A stretch of 42,322 nt of DNA from Bradyrhizobium sp. Leo170 (GCF_004296405.1 NZ_PSRR01000030.1:1-42322); one strand, 5' to 3'. Shown: positions 17,326 to 26,821, numbered from the stretch's first letter. Numbers and translations are program-made. Notes: generated from the letters alone by a model not told the origin.

Positions 17326-17559
17326 TATTACTCTAACGGAACTGGTAAGGTCACAACAGCATACAGATCGGCGAACTCCAATTCATCCCTTCTGGAGCTG
17401 CTTGTTTCGTTATGATTAGTTTAGGCTCACGTTGAACACCCCCTCCGACGCAACGAAGGAATCACGACTCGCGATTCGAGGGAAATCCAAAATGGAATTG
17501 CAAAATACCCGAGCATCGAGCGGCAAAAGGTTGCAATCTCAAACGTCGCCTTAATCGGA

Positions 17560-17790
17560 AAATCGACTCCCGCTCAATGGCTGAGAGATTTTTCACGGCC
17601 GACCAATCACTTCGACGCCCTGCACCTGCTTCGTATCTACGCTTCCGATGCGAAACCCCGCCGGAAGAGGCGAGGGACGTTCCGGAGCGGGCGGTTGCCG
17701 TCAATCCGCCCTCGTCCGATGTCTACTTTGATCTCGGTACCGCGCTTTTGAGCTGAGGCGCTATGACGACGCGCGACGATGGCGGTTCAA
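17560..17790 (+). pseudogene. Tetratricopeptide-repeat gene fragment with frameshifts
   Basis: Three frames in succession give one TPR pattern: NHFDALHLLRIYA, then RAVAVNPPSSDVYFDLGTALL, then ELRRYDDAR. These match consecutive helices of TPR units (G/A-x-Y/F, the LG-x-A-L-L turn and R-Y-D-D-A). Only about 70 residues survive, without a start. The strand is opposite to the neighbouring intact genes. It sits in a 556-base gap between 17326 and 17881; the rest of that gap shows nothing recognisable. TPR-glycosyltransferase fusions are common near polysaccharide genes and may be the source (inference). Confidence 0.55.
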
Positions 17791-17881
17791 CCTGATTCCT
17801 TCGTGTCGTCGCGAGCAGGCAAAAGCACTCGCGGTCGGCTACTGTTTTATTCAGTTGTGATGCCCGACCGTGTGCTGGGCA

Positions 17882-19012
17882 TCACACGTGAGTGTGGCCG
17901 AGACCGGCCAACTGCGCCTGCTCAGCCAGCACCGTCTCGTAGAGATCGAAATAGGCCTTCGCCATCGCCTCCGCGGTGAACAGCGCCAAGTAGCGGGCAC
18001 GGGCGCGCGCGCCCATGGCGGCGGCCATCGCCGGGTTCTCCCAAAGCCGGCACATCGCCGCGCCCAGTGCCGCGGTGTCGCCGCCCGGCACGATGAAGCC
18101 CGTCTCGCCCTCAAGATTGACATGGCTCGTGCCGGTGCCGATCTCGCAGGAGATCATCGGCTTGCCCGCGCGCGCCGCTTCCAAGAGCGCCACGCCGAAG
18201 CCTTCCGAGCGCAGGTGCGAGGGAAACACGAAACCGTCGGCGAGCGAGAGCACCGCGTCCTTGTCACGTTCGTCAAGCTCACCGAGAAGCGTCAAGCTGG
18301 CCGGGCGGTTCCTCTCCAGCTTGGTTGCCATTTCGCCCGAGCCCACGACCACCACCGGGAGCCCGGTTGCCCGTGTCGCTTCGACCAGCACGGTGAGCCC
18401 TTTGTAGTAGCGGAGCGCCCCGACGAAGAGCAGGAAGCGTGCCCCGAGCCGCTCGCGCCAGGAGGCAGCGCGCGCCGGTTCCACTCGTTCCATCTCGGCG
18501 ATGCCGATGGGGATGACCCCGAGCCGGTCGGCATAGTGAGGCAACACCGGGCTTGTTTGCGCATAGGCCGGCGAGGTGGCGACGATGCGATCCATGGCCG
18601 CGAGAAAACGGTGCATCAGCGGCGCATAGAACCGGCCGAGTAGGCGCTGGCGCACCACGTCGGAGTGATAGGTGACGATGCTAGGCCGGCCGGCATTGCC
18701 GTAGAAGTGCAGCAGGTCCATCAGCGGCCAGGGAAAATGGTAGTGGACGAGGTCCGCCTCGCGAGCGAGTTCGCGAAAGCGGCTGAAGGCTCTGAAGGAG
18801 AGGCTGGTCGAGGCGAGGTGAATGTCTTCGCGGGCGCGGTGCGAGAGGTGGGTGCCTACCTGCACGCTAGCTGGACCTCCGTTGGGACTCAGCGAGAAGA
18901 CCTGTGAGGCGGCGCCGAAGAGCTTCGTGCCCTCGCAGATCTCGTAGATCACCCGCGCCACGCCGTCGAAATTGTCCGGCAGGTACGTCTTGTAAACATG
19001 GAGTATGTTCAC
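17882..19012 (-). CDS. Glycosyltransferase family 4 (GT-B fold)
   Basis: 376 residues from a GTG at 19012, with GGAGAAGG about 10 bases upstream. The protein starts MNILHVYKTYLPDNFDGVAR, a normal GT4 N-terminus, so the longer reading to 19192 is not used. The C-terminal nucleotide-sugar domain shows FVGALRYYKGL near residue 195 and the E-x7-E motif in SEGFGVALLEAARAGKPMIS near 285. It transfers a sugar from a nucleotide donor at the cytoplasmic membrane face during polysaccharide assembly. It lies 97 bases downstream of the frameshifted glycosyltransferase. Confidence 0.88.
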   Translation of the reverse strand: MNILHVYKTYLPDNFDGVARVIYEICEGTKLFGAASQVFSLSPNGGPASVQVGTHLSHRAREDIHLASTSLSFRAFSRFRELAREADLVHYHFPWPLMDLLHFYGNAGRPSIVTYHSDVVRQRLLGRFYAPLMHRFLAAMDRIVATSPAYAQTSPVLPHYADRLGVIPIGIAEMERVEPARAASWRERLGARFLLFVGALRYYKGLTVLVEATRATGLPVVVVGSGEMATKLERNRPASLTLLGELDERDKDAVLSLADGFVFPSHLRSEGFGVALLEAARAGKPMISCEIGTGTSHVNLEGETGFIVPGGDTAALGAAMCRLWENPAMAAAMGARARARYLALFTAEAMAKAYFDLYETVLAEQAQLAGLGHTHV

Positions 19013-19109
19013 GGCGTGGCCGCCTTCTCCGCGCTGGCGGCGCGGGATGCCGGATTGCCCGCTTGCGTGCGCAATGATGGCCGAGGTCGTGGCAACGCCG
19101 CCTTTTCTC

Positions 19110-20268
19110 TCACGCGGCACCCTCGCGTACGCCTGCGCCCGCAACGCCGACCTCGATCCCCCCGGCGGACGCGATGGCCGCGCGCATGCCATTGATGAAG
19201 CGTGCGCGGGTGAACTGCGCCGCGCGCGCTTCGCAGGCCCGCCGCATCGAAAGCGCCCGCGGCGCCGTCAGCCAGTCCACTGCCGCCGCGATGTCCTCCG
19301 CCGTGAAGCCTGCCGGCAGCAGCAGCCCAGTCTCCCCATCGAGCACAGTCTCCAGCAGGCCGCCCTCGGCGACACCGATCACTGGCTTGCCTGCAGCCAT
19401 GGATTCCACGGGTGACATGCCGAAATCTTCGTCCTTGGGCACGTAGATCGTAGCGACGGCACCCGCCACTAGCGAGCGCAATTCGCGTTCGCCGGTCCAG
19501 CCGACGAAGCGGATGTTTGGCGCTTCGGCCGCTCGACGCCGCAACGCCTCGGCGTCGTCGCCGCCCGAGGCGACGACCAGCTGCTTGCCGGGCAGCGCGC
19601 GGAAGGCATCAATGATCCTGTCGACGCGCTTCAGCGCCACCAGCCGCGCGGTCGAGAGATAGTAGCCCTGCGGCTCAGCGAAGGCGAAGCCCTCGGTGTC
19701 GCAGGGCGGATAGACCACGATGCTGTCTCGGCCGAGAAAGCGCTGAATCCGGCCGCGGACGTTTTCGGAATTGGCGACGATCAGGTGCATGCGGCCGACC
19801 GCGCGCTCATAGGCGCGCTGGAAGGCAGCGCCTATGCTCGCAAGGCCGAGCTTCTTCACCGGCGAGATTCCGTCGGCGAACGACTCGCGTTGATCGTAGA
19901 GGAAGCGGGGGTGTGTGGCAGTAATAGATGTTCCTGCCCGGGCGGTCCGCTGCCGGGGCGGCGAAGGGGGCGCAAACCCCCGAGAAGATACGAGTGTCGA
20001 TGCTTTCTGCGCGCGCGCGCTGGCGCGCGAAGGCGAAGGCCAGCGCTGGCGCGTGCAGGCCGTAGCGGCGCAGGAGCGGCGAAAGGTTCAAATCGAGGCT
20101 CTCGGCGAGGAACAGCGTCCGCTCATAGCTTTCCGGCGTGGTGTAGCCATAGGTGATAGAGGCACCAAGCGCCTGCGCCAGCTCGAGCACCAGCCGCTCG
20201 CCGCCGCCGCGGATTGCGAAATAGTCGTGGAAGACGGCAGCAGACGTAAAGCTGCGTTGATTGATCAT
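19110..20268 (-). pseudogene. Glycosyltransferase family 4 gene split by a one-base frameshift
   Basis: Two minus frames form one protein. The first half (ATG at 20268) runs MINQRSFTSAAVFHDYFAIR to NIYYCHTPP. The second half runs VKKLGLASIGAAFQRAYER to VREGAA at 19110. Between them the DNA shifts at a run of five C (minus strand; plus-strand G at 19907-19911). With four C the frame would read HTPRFLYDQRESFADGISPV, a standard GT4 linker. Both halves otherwise look well kept, including FGMSPVESMAAGKPVIGVAE with the E-x7-E motif, so the event is recent, a sequencing error, or a switchable tract. Combined length would be about 386 residues. It is not expected to give an active enzyme as read. Confidence 0.82.
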
Positions 20269-20826
20269 TTCGCGAACCGTACGGGCGAGGCTGCTGCATT
20301 TGTCCTGTGGCGATCCGGTTTTTTAAGTTGCGCCGGGCCGTCTTGCAATGCGCGGCATTTCCTTCGATTCACAGTCCCTTCCAGCCAAGCATGAGCGGTA
20401 ATCGGGTGGTGTTCTCCGATCCATCTTCGACGCCGATCTCGATGAATCTGTTTGACGTAGTGCCGATCCTCGAAAAGATTTCGGCGATTGTTGCGTCCTC
20501 GCAGGACTGCGAAAATATGTGCGCGTTGTACTTGGCCACGAACCGGGGGCCGTATTTGCGAAGCTGGCGCTCCAGCAGGTGGTCCTCGAAATCGATCGCC
20601 TCGAATTCCTTCGAGAGCCAAGTGTGGACCCGAATACTCTCGAGATGCTGCGCGTTCCAGTCGCTGGGGACCAGTTCGCTCGCGAGCTTGCGGACTTCTT
20701 CGCTTTCGCCGATGCGCCTGGCGGCGCCACCATCCTGCCGATCGCAGGCAGCGGCGAAAGAAGCTACGCGACGCCAAAACTCTTCTCTGGCGAGACCGTC
20801 CGCCGGATAACGAATCCGATTGTGTC
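20269..20826 (-). pseudogene. SAM-dependent methyltransferase-like fragment, truncated at both ends
   Basis: One minus frame, open from a TGA at about 20827, reads LAREEFWRRVASFAAACDRQ, then RKLASELVPSDWNAQHLES and LLERQLRKYGPRFVAKYNAH. It then gives the SAM-binding region NRFIEIGVEDGSENTT followed by LGWKGLWIEGN. No ATG, GTG or TTG is present in this frame before the conserved part. After NLKNRI the frame runs into the next gene without any methyltransferase C-terminus. The FkbM-like motif (F-x-E-x-G-x-x-D-G-x-E) indicates sugar or lipid methylation in the intact ancestor. Here it is a central fragment only. Confidence 0.65.
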
Positions 20827-20840
20827 AAGACGAGGGTTCG

Positions 20841-21614
20841 CTATCGCAGCTCGGATGTCGTTGCGAGCGCATCGTGTGGCTGCATTTTCACTTCGTCGGC
20901 AGCCAGCGCTTCATCTCCGATCAGCTTCCCGTGTTCCATGATCAGCCGGCGGGTGCAGAATTGCCGCACCATCCCCTCGGCATGACTCGCCAGCAGCACA
21001 ATGGGGGTACGCCTGAACAGGCTCTCAATCCGCTGCTGCACCTTGTGCTGGAAATTGGCGTCACCGGCGCCGATGCCTTCGTCGATCAGGAGGATATCCG
21101 ATTCCACGGCGGTGGAAACTGCGAACGCGAGACGCGTGAACATACCGGCGGAATAGGTGCGCACCGGCAGTTCCAGGAACTCACCCAGCTCAGTGAAATC
21201 GGCGATTTCCTCGACCTTCGATGCGATCTCGCGCCGGCTCATGCCGAGCATGTAGCCGCGCAGGTAGATATTCTCGATACCGGTCGCCTCGAAGTCCATT
21301 CCAGCAGTGGAATCGAGGAGCGCGCCGACCTTGCCCTCGATAAGGATGGAGCCCGCTCGCGGCTTGTAGATGCCGGAGAGGACGCGGAGCAGGGTCGTCT
21401 TGCCCGAGCCGTTGTGTCCGGACAGGGCGACGCGCTCGCCCTCGCGGATTTCGAGATTGAGGCCGTCGATCGCACGCACCGAAACGATGTCGCGGGCGCC
21501 GGTCATCACCCGTCCCCCGGTCGCCTGCGCAAGAATCCGGTTGCGCAGCGATCGCGCACTGGTGCCAAAAATAGCGAATTCGACCGAAAGATTAGTGATG
21601 CAAATGTGCGTCAC
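20841..21614 (-). CDS. Polysaccharide ABC exporter ATP-binding subunit (Wzt/KpsT type)
   Basis: 257 residues with a GTG start 3 bases after the permease stop, so the two are coupled. Walker A is GHNGSGKTT, the signature region is TYSAGMFTRLAFAVSTAVES and Walker B is DILLIDEGIGAGD, all diagnostic of the Wzt/KpsT/TagH group. There is no C-terminal carbohydrate-binding domain, so it is the short KpsT-like kind rather than a Wzt that recognises capped O-antigen. It drives export of a lipid-linked polysaccharide across the inner membrane with the permease at 21618. Confidence 0.92.
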   Translation of the reverse strand: MTHICITNLSVEFAIFGTSARSLRNRILAQATGGRVMTGARDIVSVRAIDGLNLEIREGERVALSGHNGSGKTTLLRVLSGIYKPRAGSILIEGKVGALLDSTAGMDFEATGIENIYLRGYMLGMSRREIASKVEEIADFTELGEFLELPVRTYSAGMFTRLAFAVSTAVESDILLIDEGIGAGDANFQHKVQQRIESLFRRTPIVLLASHAEGMVRQFCTRRLIMEHGKLIGDEALAADEVKMQPHDALATTSELR

Positions 21615-21617
21615 GCC

Positions 21618-22463
21618 TCACACCCAGTAGGAGATGCGTGCGTGGGCGCGGCGATAGAGCCAGATAGTGAAGGCGAGGCCGACGATCGCGAGCCCGATGC
21701 AGAACAGCCAGCTTTGCACCGGAGGCTGTGTGCCGAGGAGGGGTTCGCGAACAATTGCGAGCAGATGGTAGAACGGATTCAACGCCACGAACGCGGGCCG
21801 ATGCGACATCACCGAGGGTGACCAGAAGACCGGCGTCACGAAGAACACCACCTGGATGACGTTAGTGATTACCTGGGGCATGTCGCGATAGCGGGTCGAC
21901 AGAATGGCCGAGGCAAGAGCGATCCAGGCTGTGTTGATCAGAAACAGAATGAAGCCAGGCAGGAACAGGATCGCGCTCCAGTCCAGCGAGATCCGAAACA
22001 CAGCGACGATGAAGACATAAATGGCCATGTTGAACAGCCAAATGAACACGTTGCGCGCCATCATGCGGTAGAAGTGGACGCTCACCGGCACAGGCACGTT
22101 GCGGATGAAGCTTTCTGCGGAGATGAAGGCCTGCGCGCCCTCGTTGATGCAATTCGTCAGCAAGCCCCAGAAGATGATACCGATGGCGATATAGGGTAAA
22201 GTTTGGGCGACGTCCTGCTTGAACAGTGTGGAGAACACCAGGCCCATCGCCCCGATCATGATACCCATGGTCAGCGTGAGCCAGAATGGGCCGAGCATTG
22301 AGCGGCGGAAGCGCTGGCGGATGTCGTGGTACGCGAGATGGCCCCACAGCGGATAGCGCTGCGCGCCATCCATCAGGTCCGCTATGGCCTGCTGTGGCAC
22401 AGCCTCCGCCGTGATGCGGGCGACGGGTTTTCCGAGGTCAAAATTGGCAGATGTCACGGTCAA
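21618..22463 (-). CDS. Polysaccharide ABC exporter permease (Wzm/KpsM type, ABC-2 family)
   Basis: 281 residues read from a TTG at 22463; a GTG at 22457 is the alternative, and neither has a clear ribosome site. An amphipathic N-terminal segment containing HLAYHDIRQRFRRSMLGPFW precedes six membrane segments. The conserved ABC-2 region VVFFVTPVFWSPSVM is near residue 215, and LNPFYHLLAIVREPLLG follows. This is the transmembrane half of the exporter, translated just before its ATPase. Some 180 bases without a gene lie upstream. Confidence 0.92.
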   Translation of the reverse strand: MTVTSANFDLGKPVARITAEAVPQQAIADLMDGAQRYPLWGHLAYHDIRQRFRRSMLGPFWLTLTMGIMIGAMGLVFSTLFKQDVAQTLPYIAIGIIFWGLLTNCINEGAQAFISAESFIRNVPVPVSVHFYRMMARNVFIWLFNMAIYVFIVAVFRISLDWSAILFLPGFILFLINTAWIALASAILSTRYRDMPQVITNVIQVVFFVTPVFWSPSVMSHRPAFVALNPFYHLLAIVREPLLGTQPPVQSWLFCIGLAIVGLAFTIWLYRRAHARISYWV

Positions 22464-22645
22464 TCAGGAGCGCCCAATGCTAAGGGGAGCGGATTACGCC
22501 ACCCTTAGGATTATTGCTGGCGTAAAGCAACTGCGGATAAGCTGATGATCTGCCAGCATTGTTGAGCTGTAAGGACCGCTTCGGCATTCAGGCTACGGGT
22601 CGAGCGAAAGAAAAAGACGATTCCTGACGGTTCGGCGAGAGCCTT

Positions 22646-23917
22646 TCACCGAGCGTTTCGGATAGCAGACCCGTGCGGCTCGCTCGCGGCCGCGCGCAGC
22701 GCCGCCAGTATCGTGCTTCGACTTTTCAGCACGAAGTTTTCCGCCGCGGCCAAGGCTCGGACTCCGATTGTATTTCGAAATTCGACGTCGTGATAGAGCC
22801 TCCGCAATGCGCTCGCGGCTTCCGTGATACTTGGCTCTGCCCAGCAGCCAAGGGATCGATCATAGACGCCTTGGGGATCGTCAACCAAGACCTGGTGGCT
22901 GTCGATCAGGATGCTATCGTGCGACGACATGAAATCCATGTTGCCCGACCACTTTGTAGCGATCACCGGCTTGCCCGCGGCCATCGCTTCGAGAATCGTG
23001 AGACCGAAGCCTTCAGATCGATGCAGGGAAACGTAGACGTCCGCAGCGTCGATCGTCAGGTTCATCGGAATCGAAACATCTGAGATCAGGTGAATGTTAT
23101 CGTGCCCAGCGATTTGGCGCTGCAATGCCTCGGCACCGCGCGGATAGGCGTGGAGATCAAGACAGCGCAGCACAAGACGGGCTGAAGGGTTGTTCCCGAA
23201 CGCCTCTTTGAAAGCGGCAAGCGCCGCTATAGGATTCTTGCGCTCGAAATTCGACTGCATGGCGAAGCCAAAGGCAACGACAAATGCGGATTCCGGCAGA
23301 TCCAACATCAGCCGGGCTGCCCTCCTGGCGTCAGCAGTTTGACCATCCCTTGACCTCAGGGAAGCGACGTGAGGCACCACGCGCACCGGCCGGTCAATGG
23401 CGCGGGAGAAAGCGTCGGCGGAGAAGCTGGACGGTGCCCAAATTTCGTGAAGAAAGCGCGCTCCGTCGATCCAACCAGGAGGTACTGTCTCCAGTTCCCA
23501 AGCCCAATATCCGATCATCAGCTTCTTGCGAACGCGAGCCTGACCTATGCGCCAGAGGGCCCGTGTCACCTGTGGCCCATTGATGTGCAAAATAAGAATG
23601 CCGCGGCCATCCCTCGGATCGGACCCGAAGTTTTCAAAAGGAACATCTGCGTTGACTTTGAAGTGCTTACTCAGATCTATCGTGCCAACCCGGTATCCTG
23701 CTTGTTGCAGGGCGGAGATGCACAGTCGTGCCGATTGACCGAGCCCTGTCGGGCTCTTGAGCAGGCCGGCTACAACGATGTTGTCGAGCTCGGGGACTGC
23801 CTCGCCGGCCGTTGGTATGAGGCGACGTAGCAGGTCCGATTTGATTTCCGCCAGCCGAAGCTGCCATCCCGGCGGGACTGCTTCGCTCGACAGCCGAGTG
23901 GCCATATCGTTTCTCAT
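22646..23917 (-). CDS. Glycosyltransferase family 4
   Basis: 423 residues. The N-terminus from about residue 45 reads NIVVAGLLKSPTGLGQSARL, a GT-B nucleotide-fold start preceded by a variable extension. The donor-binding half has FAMQSNFERKNPIAALAAFK near 225 and the acidic motif SEGFGLTILEAMAAGKPVIA near 320. It is on the same strand as the exporter genes, about 180 bases upstream of them, and probably builds the exported glycan. An in-frame second methionine four residues in could be the real start. Confidence 0.88.
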   Translation of the reverse strand: MRNDMATRLSSEAVPPGWQLRLAEIKSDLLRRLIPTAGEAVPELDNIVVAGLLKSPTGLGQSARLCISALQQAGYRVGTIDLSKHFKVNADVPFENFGSDPRDGRGILILHINGPQVTRALWRIGQARVRKKLMIGYWAWELETVPPGWIDGARFLHEIWAPSSFSADAFSRAIDRPVRVVPHVASLRSRDGQTADARRAARLMLDLPESAFVVAFGFAMQSNFERKNPIAALAAFKEAFGNNPSARLVLRCLDLHAYPRGAEALQRQIAGHDNIHLISDVSIPMNLTIDAADVYVSLHRSEGFGLTILEAMAAGKPVIATKWSGNMDFMSSHDSILIDSHQVLVDDPQGVYDRSLGCWAEPSITEAASALRRLYHDVEFRNTIGVRALAAAENFVLKSRSTILAALRAAASEPHGSAIRNAR

Positions 23918-23986
23918 GCCGTATAAGAATTTCTGCAGGTCGTAAGCTGTAGCTGGAAGGAGATACCGATTCCCGCACGGTCACTA

Positions 23987-24244
23987 ATGGAATATCTGAT
24001 CGATTCGCGGCAGGCGGTTGACAGAGCTATAGAGGACGACTGCGGTTCCAAAGTAGATCGCGCCGTTGCCATCATCGTTGCGGCACTCGCTCAAGGCAAG
24101 CCCATGGTGTGCGGCAACGGCGGTTCGGCTAGCGATGCCATGCACATCACGGGAGCGCTTTTCGGACGTTTCCTGAAGGAGCGCAACGCCATCAATTGCG
24201 CGATGTGGTATTCGGTTCGGGTGATTACCCGATGCGCGAAGTGA
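23987..24244 (+). pseudogene. gmhA: Truncated sedoheptulose-7-phosphate isomerase (GmhA, SIS domain) remnant
   Basis: The first 68 or so residues (MEYLIDSRQAVDRAIED ... VCGNGGSASDAMHITGALFG ... FLKERNAINC) match the N-terminal third of GmhA, including the phosphate-binding SASD loop. The similarity then ends abruptly, and the frame closes after 85 residues, where GmhA has about 190. In another frame the DNA goes on as VVFGSGDYPMREVTPLSQEAL and a stop, which looks like the C-terminus of an unrelated protein. A deletion has therefore fused two gene ends. An intact enzyme would start ADP-heptose synthesis for a surface glycan. Confidence 0.78.
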
Positions 24245-24315
24245 CGCCTCTGTCGCAGGAGGCACTGTAATCTGGGATGTTCGAACGTGTTGTCGGGCAC
24301 TCGTTGGGGGCGGTG

Positions 24316-25611
24316 GTGACTTTAAAGGTTCTCATAATCTCGTCGCATCGCACGAATTGCGGCATCGCCGCCTATAGCGAGGTGCTCAAGACGCTACTCG
24401 AAACGCGTTTTGAGGTAACCATTGCTCCTCTGGATCAAACGATCTTAAAGCGCACGGAACCGCACGTCGTTACCGCGGGTGATCAGCAAATCAGGGCTAT
24501 TTGCGACAGCTTTGAGAAATACGACGTCGTCAATCTCCAATGGGAGCCGGGGCTTTTGGGCGGCCGGGATCTCGATATGGCTCGCCGCTTCGAGATGATA
24601 ATCGATGCAGCGGACCGGTTGGTGCTGACTGTGCACACTGCAGTCCCATACCCCGAGGGCCGTGGTCCTATTGACTTTGCTCGATTTGTTCGGAATCGCG
24701 GTTGGCGGCGGGCTGCCAGATTTCCGTTTCATCAGCGTTTCGAAAGACTAACTTACAAGGCGATTGAAAAACGCGCGCGATCGCCGCGACCTTTCTTTGT
24801 CGCTACTCACACCCAGCGTGAGCGTGACTTCTTCAAGCAGGTGGCGCGGGTACCTCATGTTTTTGATCATCCGTTATGCCACCTCCGCGCCCGCTGGCCT
24901 TCTCAACTGGAAAAGGAAGGGCCAGCCGTGCGTGAGGAGCTTGGCAAGCGTTTCCCTGGCAAAAATACGTTCATTGGCGTTTTCGGATTTTTGTCGGAAT
25001 ACAAAGGCATTATGACTGCCATTAAGGCCATGAGGCACCTCGGACCGGAGTATCAGCTCTTGATATACGGAGGCGTGCACCCCGAGACGATCAAGCCCAA
25101 GGCCTCGATTGATCCTTACATCAAGCAAATCCTGGAGGAGATCGAGCGGGGGGAGTCTGGGACTCGGGGTAATCCTAAGGCTAATTCTGATCTGCTCGGC
25201 AGGATCAGTTTCTTGGGCGCCCCGAGAGCCGACTATGATTTTGCATTGGCTGTGAAGGCCGTTGACATCTGCCTCTTTCCATATCTCGAGGTAGGGCAGA
25301 GCGGATCCGGCCCGGCCTCACATGCAATCGAACTTGGCAAACCCACCATTCTCACGCGCACACGTGCCTTCGTCGAGCTGGAGAAATATTTCCCTGCACA
25401 GTTCGAGATGATAGACGTCGGCAATTATATCGAGCTCGCTCAAACGATTGGGAAGTTGAGTCAAACCAAGAACACAAGGCCACAGCCCGGCTACAATTCC
25501 GAAACATTGGCAAACTTCTACGGGGACCTGTTCAGTCGTTGTGCAGGTGCCCAGGGAGGTCATCAGAGCCTCACGAACCCGGAACCTATTACGCTGAGAG
25601 CGGCGGAGTGA
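24316..25611 (+). CDS. Glycosyltransferase (GT4-like, GT-B fold)
   Basis: 431 residues from a GTG at 24316 (MTLKVLIISSHRTNCGIAAY). An ATG at 24277 adds 13 residues with no family resemblance, so the GTG is preferred; an adjacent GTG lies at 24313. The N-terminal motif SHRTNCGIAAYSEVL is typical of a glycosyltransferase group that recognises its acceptor through a glycine-rich loop. The C-terminal part shows GVFGFLSEYKGIMTAIKAM near residue 225 and a donor-site segment EVGQSGSGPASHAIELGKPT near 335, where the second acidic residue precedes LGKP. It starts just after the gmhA remnant and is on the same strand as the methyltransferase at 25712. Confidence 0.83.
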   Translation: MTLKVLIISSHRTNCGIAAYSEVLKTLLETRFEVTIAPLDQTILKRTEPHVVTAGDQQIRAICDSFEKYDVVNLQWEPGLLGGRDLDMARRFEMIIDAADRLVLTVHTAVPYPEGRGPIDFARFVRNRGWRRAARFPFHQRFERLTYKAIEKRARSPRPFFVATHTQRERDFFKQVARVPHVFDHPLCHLRARWPSQLEKEGPAVREELGKRFPGKNTFIGVFGFLSEYKGIMTAIKAMRHLGPEYQLLIYGGVHPETIKPKASIDPYIKQILEEIERGESGTRGNPKANSDLLGRISFLGAPRADYDFALAVKAVDICLFPYLEVGQSGSGPASHAIELGKPTILTRTRAFVELEKYFPAQFEMIDVGNYIELAQTIGKLSQTKNTRPQPGYNSETLANFYGDLFSRCAGAQGGHQSLTNPEPITLRAAE

Positions 25612-25711
25612 AAAAGCCGCCCGCGAGCCATCGATACTGTCTTTTTCGTCCGCGAATGATTATGAAGCCTCACCACCTTCAATAAACGATCCCCGACGGG
25701 CGAAAGCTACC

Positions 25712-26632
25712 ATGAACAGCGTATATCTCGGACGTGACCGCCTGCTGGTCCACACAAATTGGGGGGCCAAGTTGGTAGTCCCCTCCTTTAATATCGACGT
25801 GGCTCTCGGCGTGATCCGCGATGGTGTTATCGAGCCCTGGACAACCAGGCTGGTTCAAGAATTGCTCGGCGAGGGGCAGCATTATTTAAATGCCGGCGGA
25901 AATTTTGGCTACTATATGGTTCTAGGCGGGCAGCGGGTGGGGCCGTCCGGATCGGTGAAGGTCGTTGAGCCAAACCCTTACATCGTTCCGTACCTGATGA
26001 TGAACGTGTTCTACGGCGGCATACCTGATCGCACGCACGTGTATAAATGCGCCCTTGGCAATACAACGGGTGAGACCATCACGTTTGCCTTTGATCCGCA
26101 ATATCTCGGTGGTGGTGGTGCCAGCCGTGAGAGCGGCCAGACGTTTGTGGTTGACAGTTTCGAGGATGCTCGTTGGTCCGCGGAATCGATTTCGCCGCTG
26201 TTCGATGAGAATGACCGTCTCATCTTGGGCAAAGGGCTGATGCTTCATTTCGAGACCAAGACGCGTACGATCGACGCAATTTGCGATGGCGGGCCACCGC
26301 TGGATCTGATCCACTTGGACATCGAGGGCGCCGAGCCCTTGGCGCTGGCTGGAGCTCGCGAGACCATATCCCGTTCACCGAACCTGCGCCTCATTACTGA
26401 ATGGTGCGCGAATCATTTTGCGCAAGCGTCGCAGACCTCACAAGAGGCATTTCGCTCGTTCTGGAATCAGGCGGCTGACCTGGGCTTTCGGCCACGACAA
26501 CTGCTGCCAAAGATTGAACCGGATGGCGGAGTCTATGTTTCGTCTCCCTTAGACTTCGCATATATGACGGAGTTCGCCCCGCACTCTGATTATGTGTGGG
26601 TGAAGGCCAGCCACGACCCTTGGGGGAAATGA
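25712..26632 (+). CDS. FkbM-family SAM-dependent methyltransferase
   Basis: 306 residues. The SAM-binding motif I region reads LLGEGQHYLNAGGNFGYYMV near residue 50, with an asparagine in place of the more usual aspartate (DVGAN-type loop). Motif II is VKVVEPNPYIVPYLMMN, and the conserved LDLIHLDIEGAEPLALAG near 200 is the FkbM hallmark. Members O-methylate sugars or lipid headgroups in the cytoplasm. It lies 100 bases after a glycosyltransferase on the same strand and probably decorates the same glycan. The start ATG has only a weak ribosome site. Confidence 0.85.
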   Translation: MNSVYLGRDRLLVHTNWGAKLVVPSFNIDVALGVIRDGVIEPWTTRLVQELLGEGQHYLNAGGNFGYYMVLGGQRVGPSGSVKVVEPNPYIVPYLMMNVFYGGIPDRTHVYKCALGNTTGETITFAFDPQYLGGGGASRESGQTFVVDSFEDARWSAESISPLFDENDRLILGKGLMLHFETKTRTIDAICDGGPPLDLIHLDIEGAEPLALAGARETISRSPNLRLITEWCANHFAQASQTSQEAFRSFWNQAADLGFRPRQLLPKIEPDGGVYVSSPLDFAYMTEFAPHSDYVWVKASHDPWGK

Positions 26633-26821
26633 TCGCAAACAAGCGGTTGCCGTTTCCAGCGAATAAAGCTGGGAATGCCGGAGGTGATTTGGTTGAGGTT
26701 CGTGGAAATGCATGCGGTTTCGGGCACTGCTTAATCGCGCCCGGCACGCCATCTCGATCTTGGACTGCGGACGCGTGGTCCACCTGCGATCGATTTTATT
26801 TGCTGATTAATCTGCCAGCAA

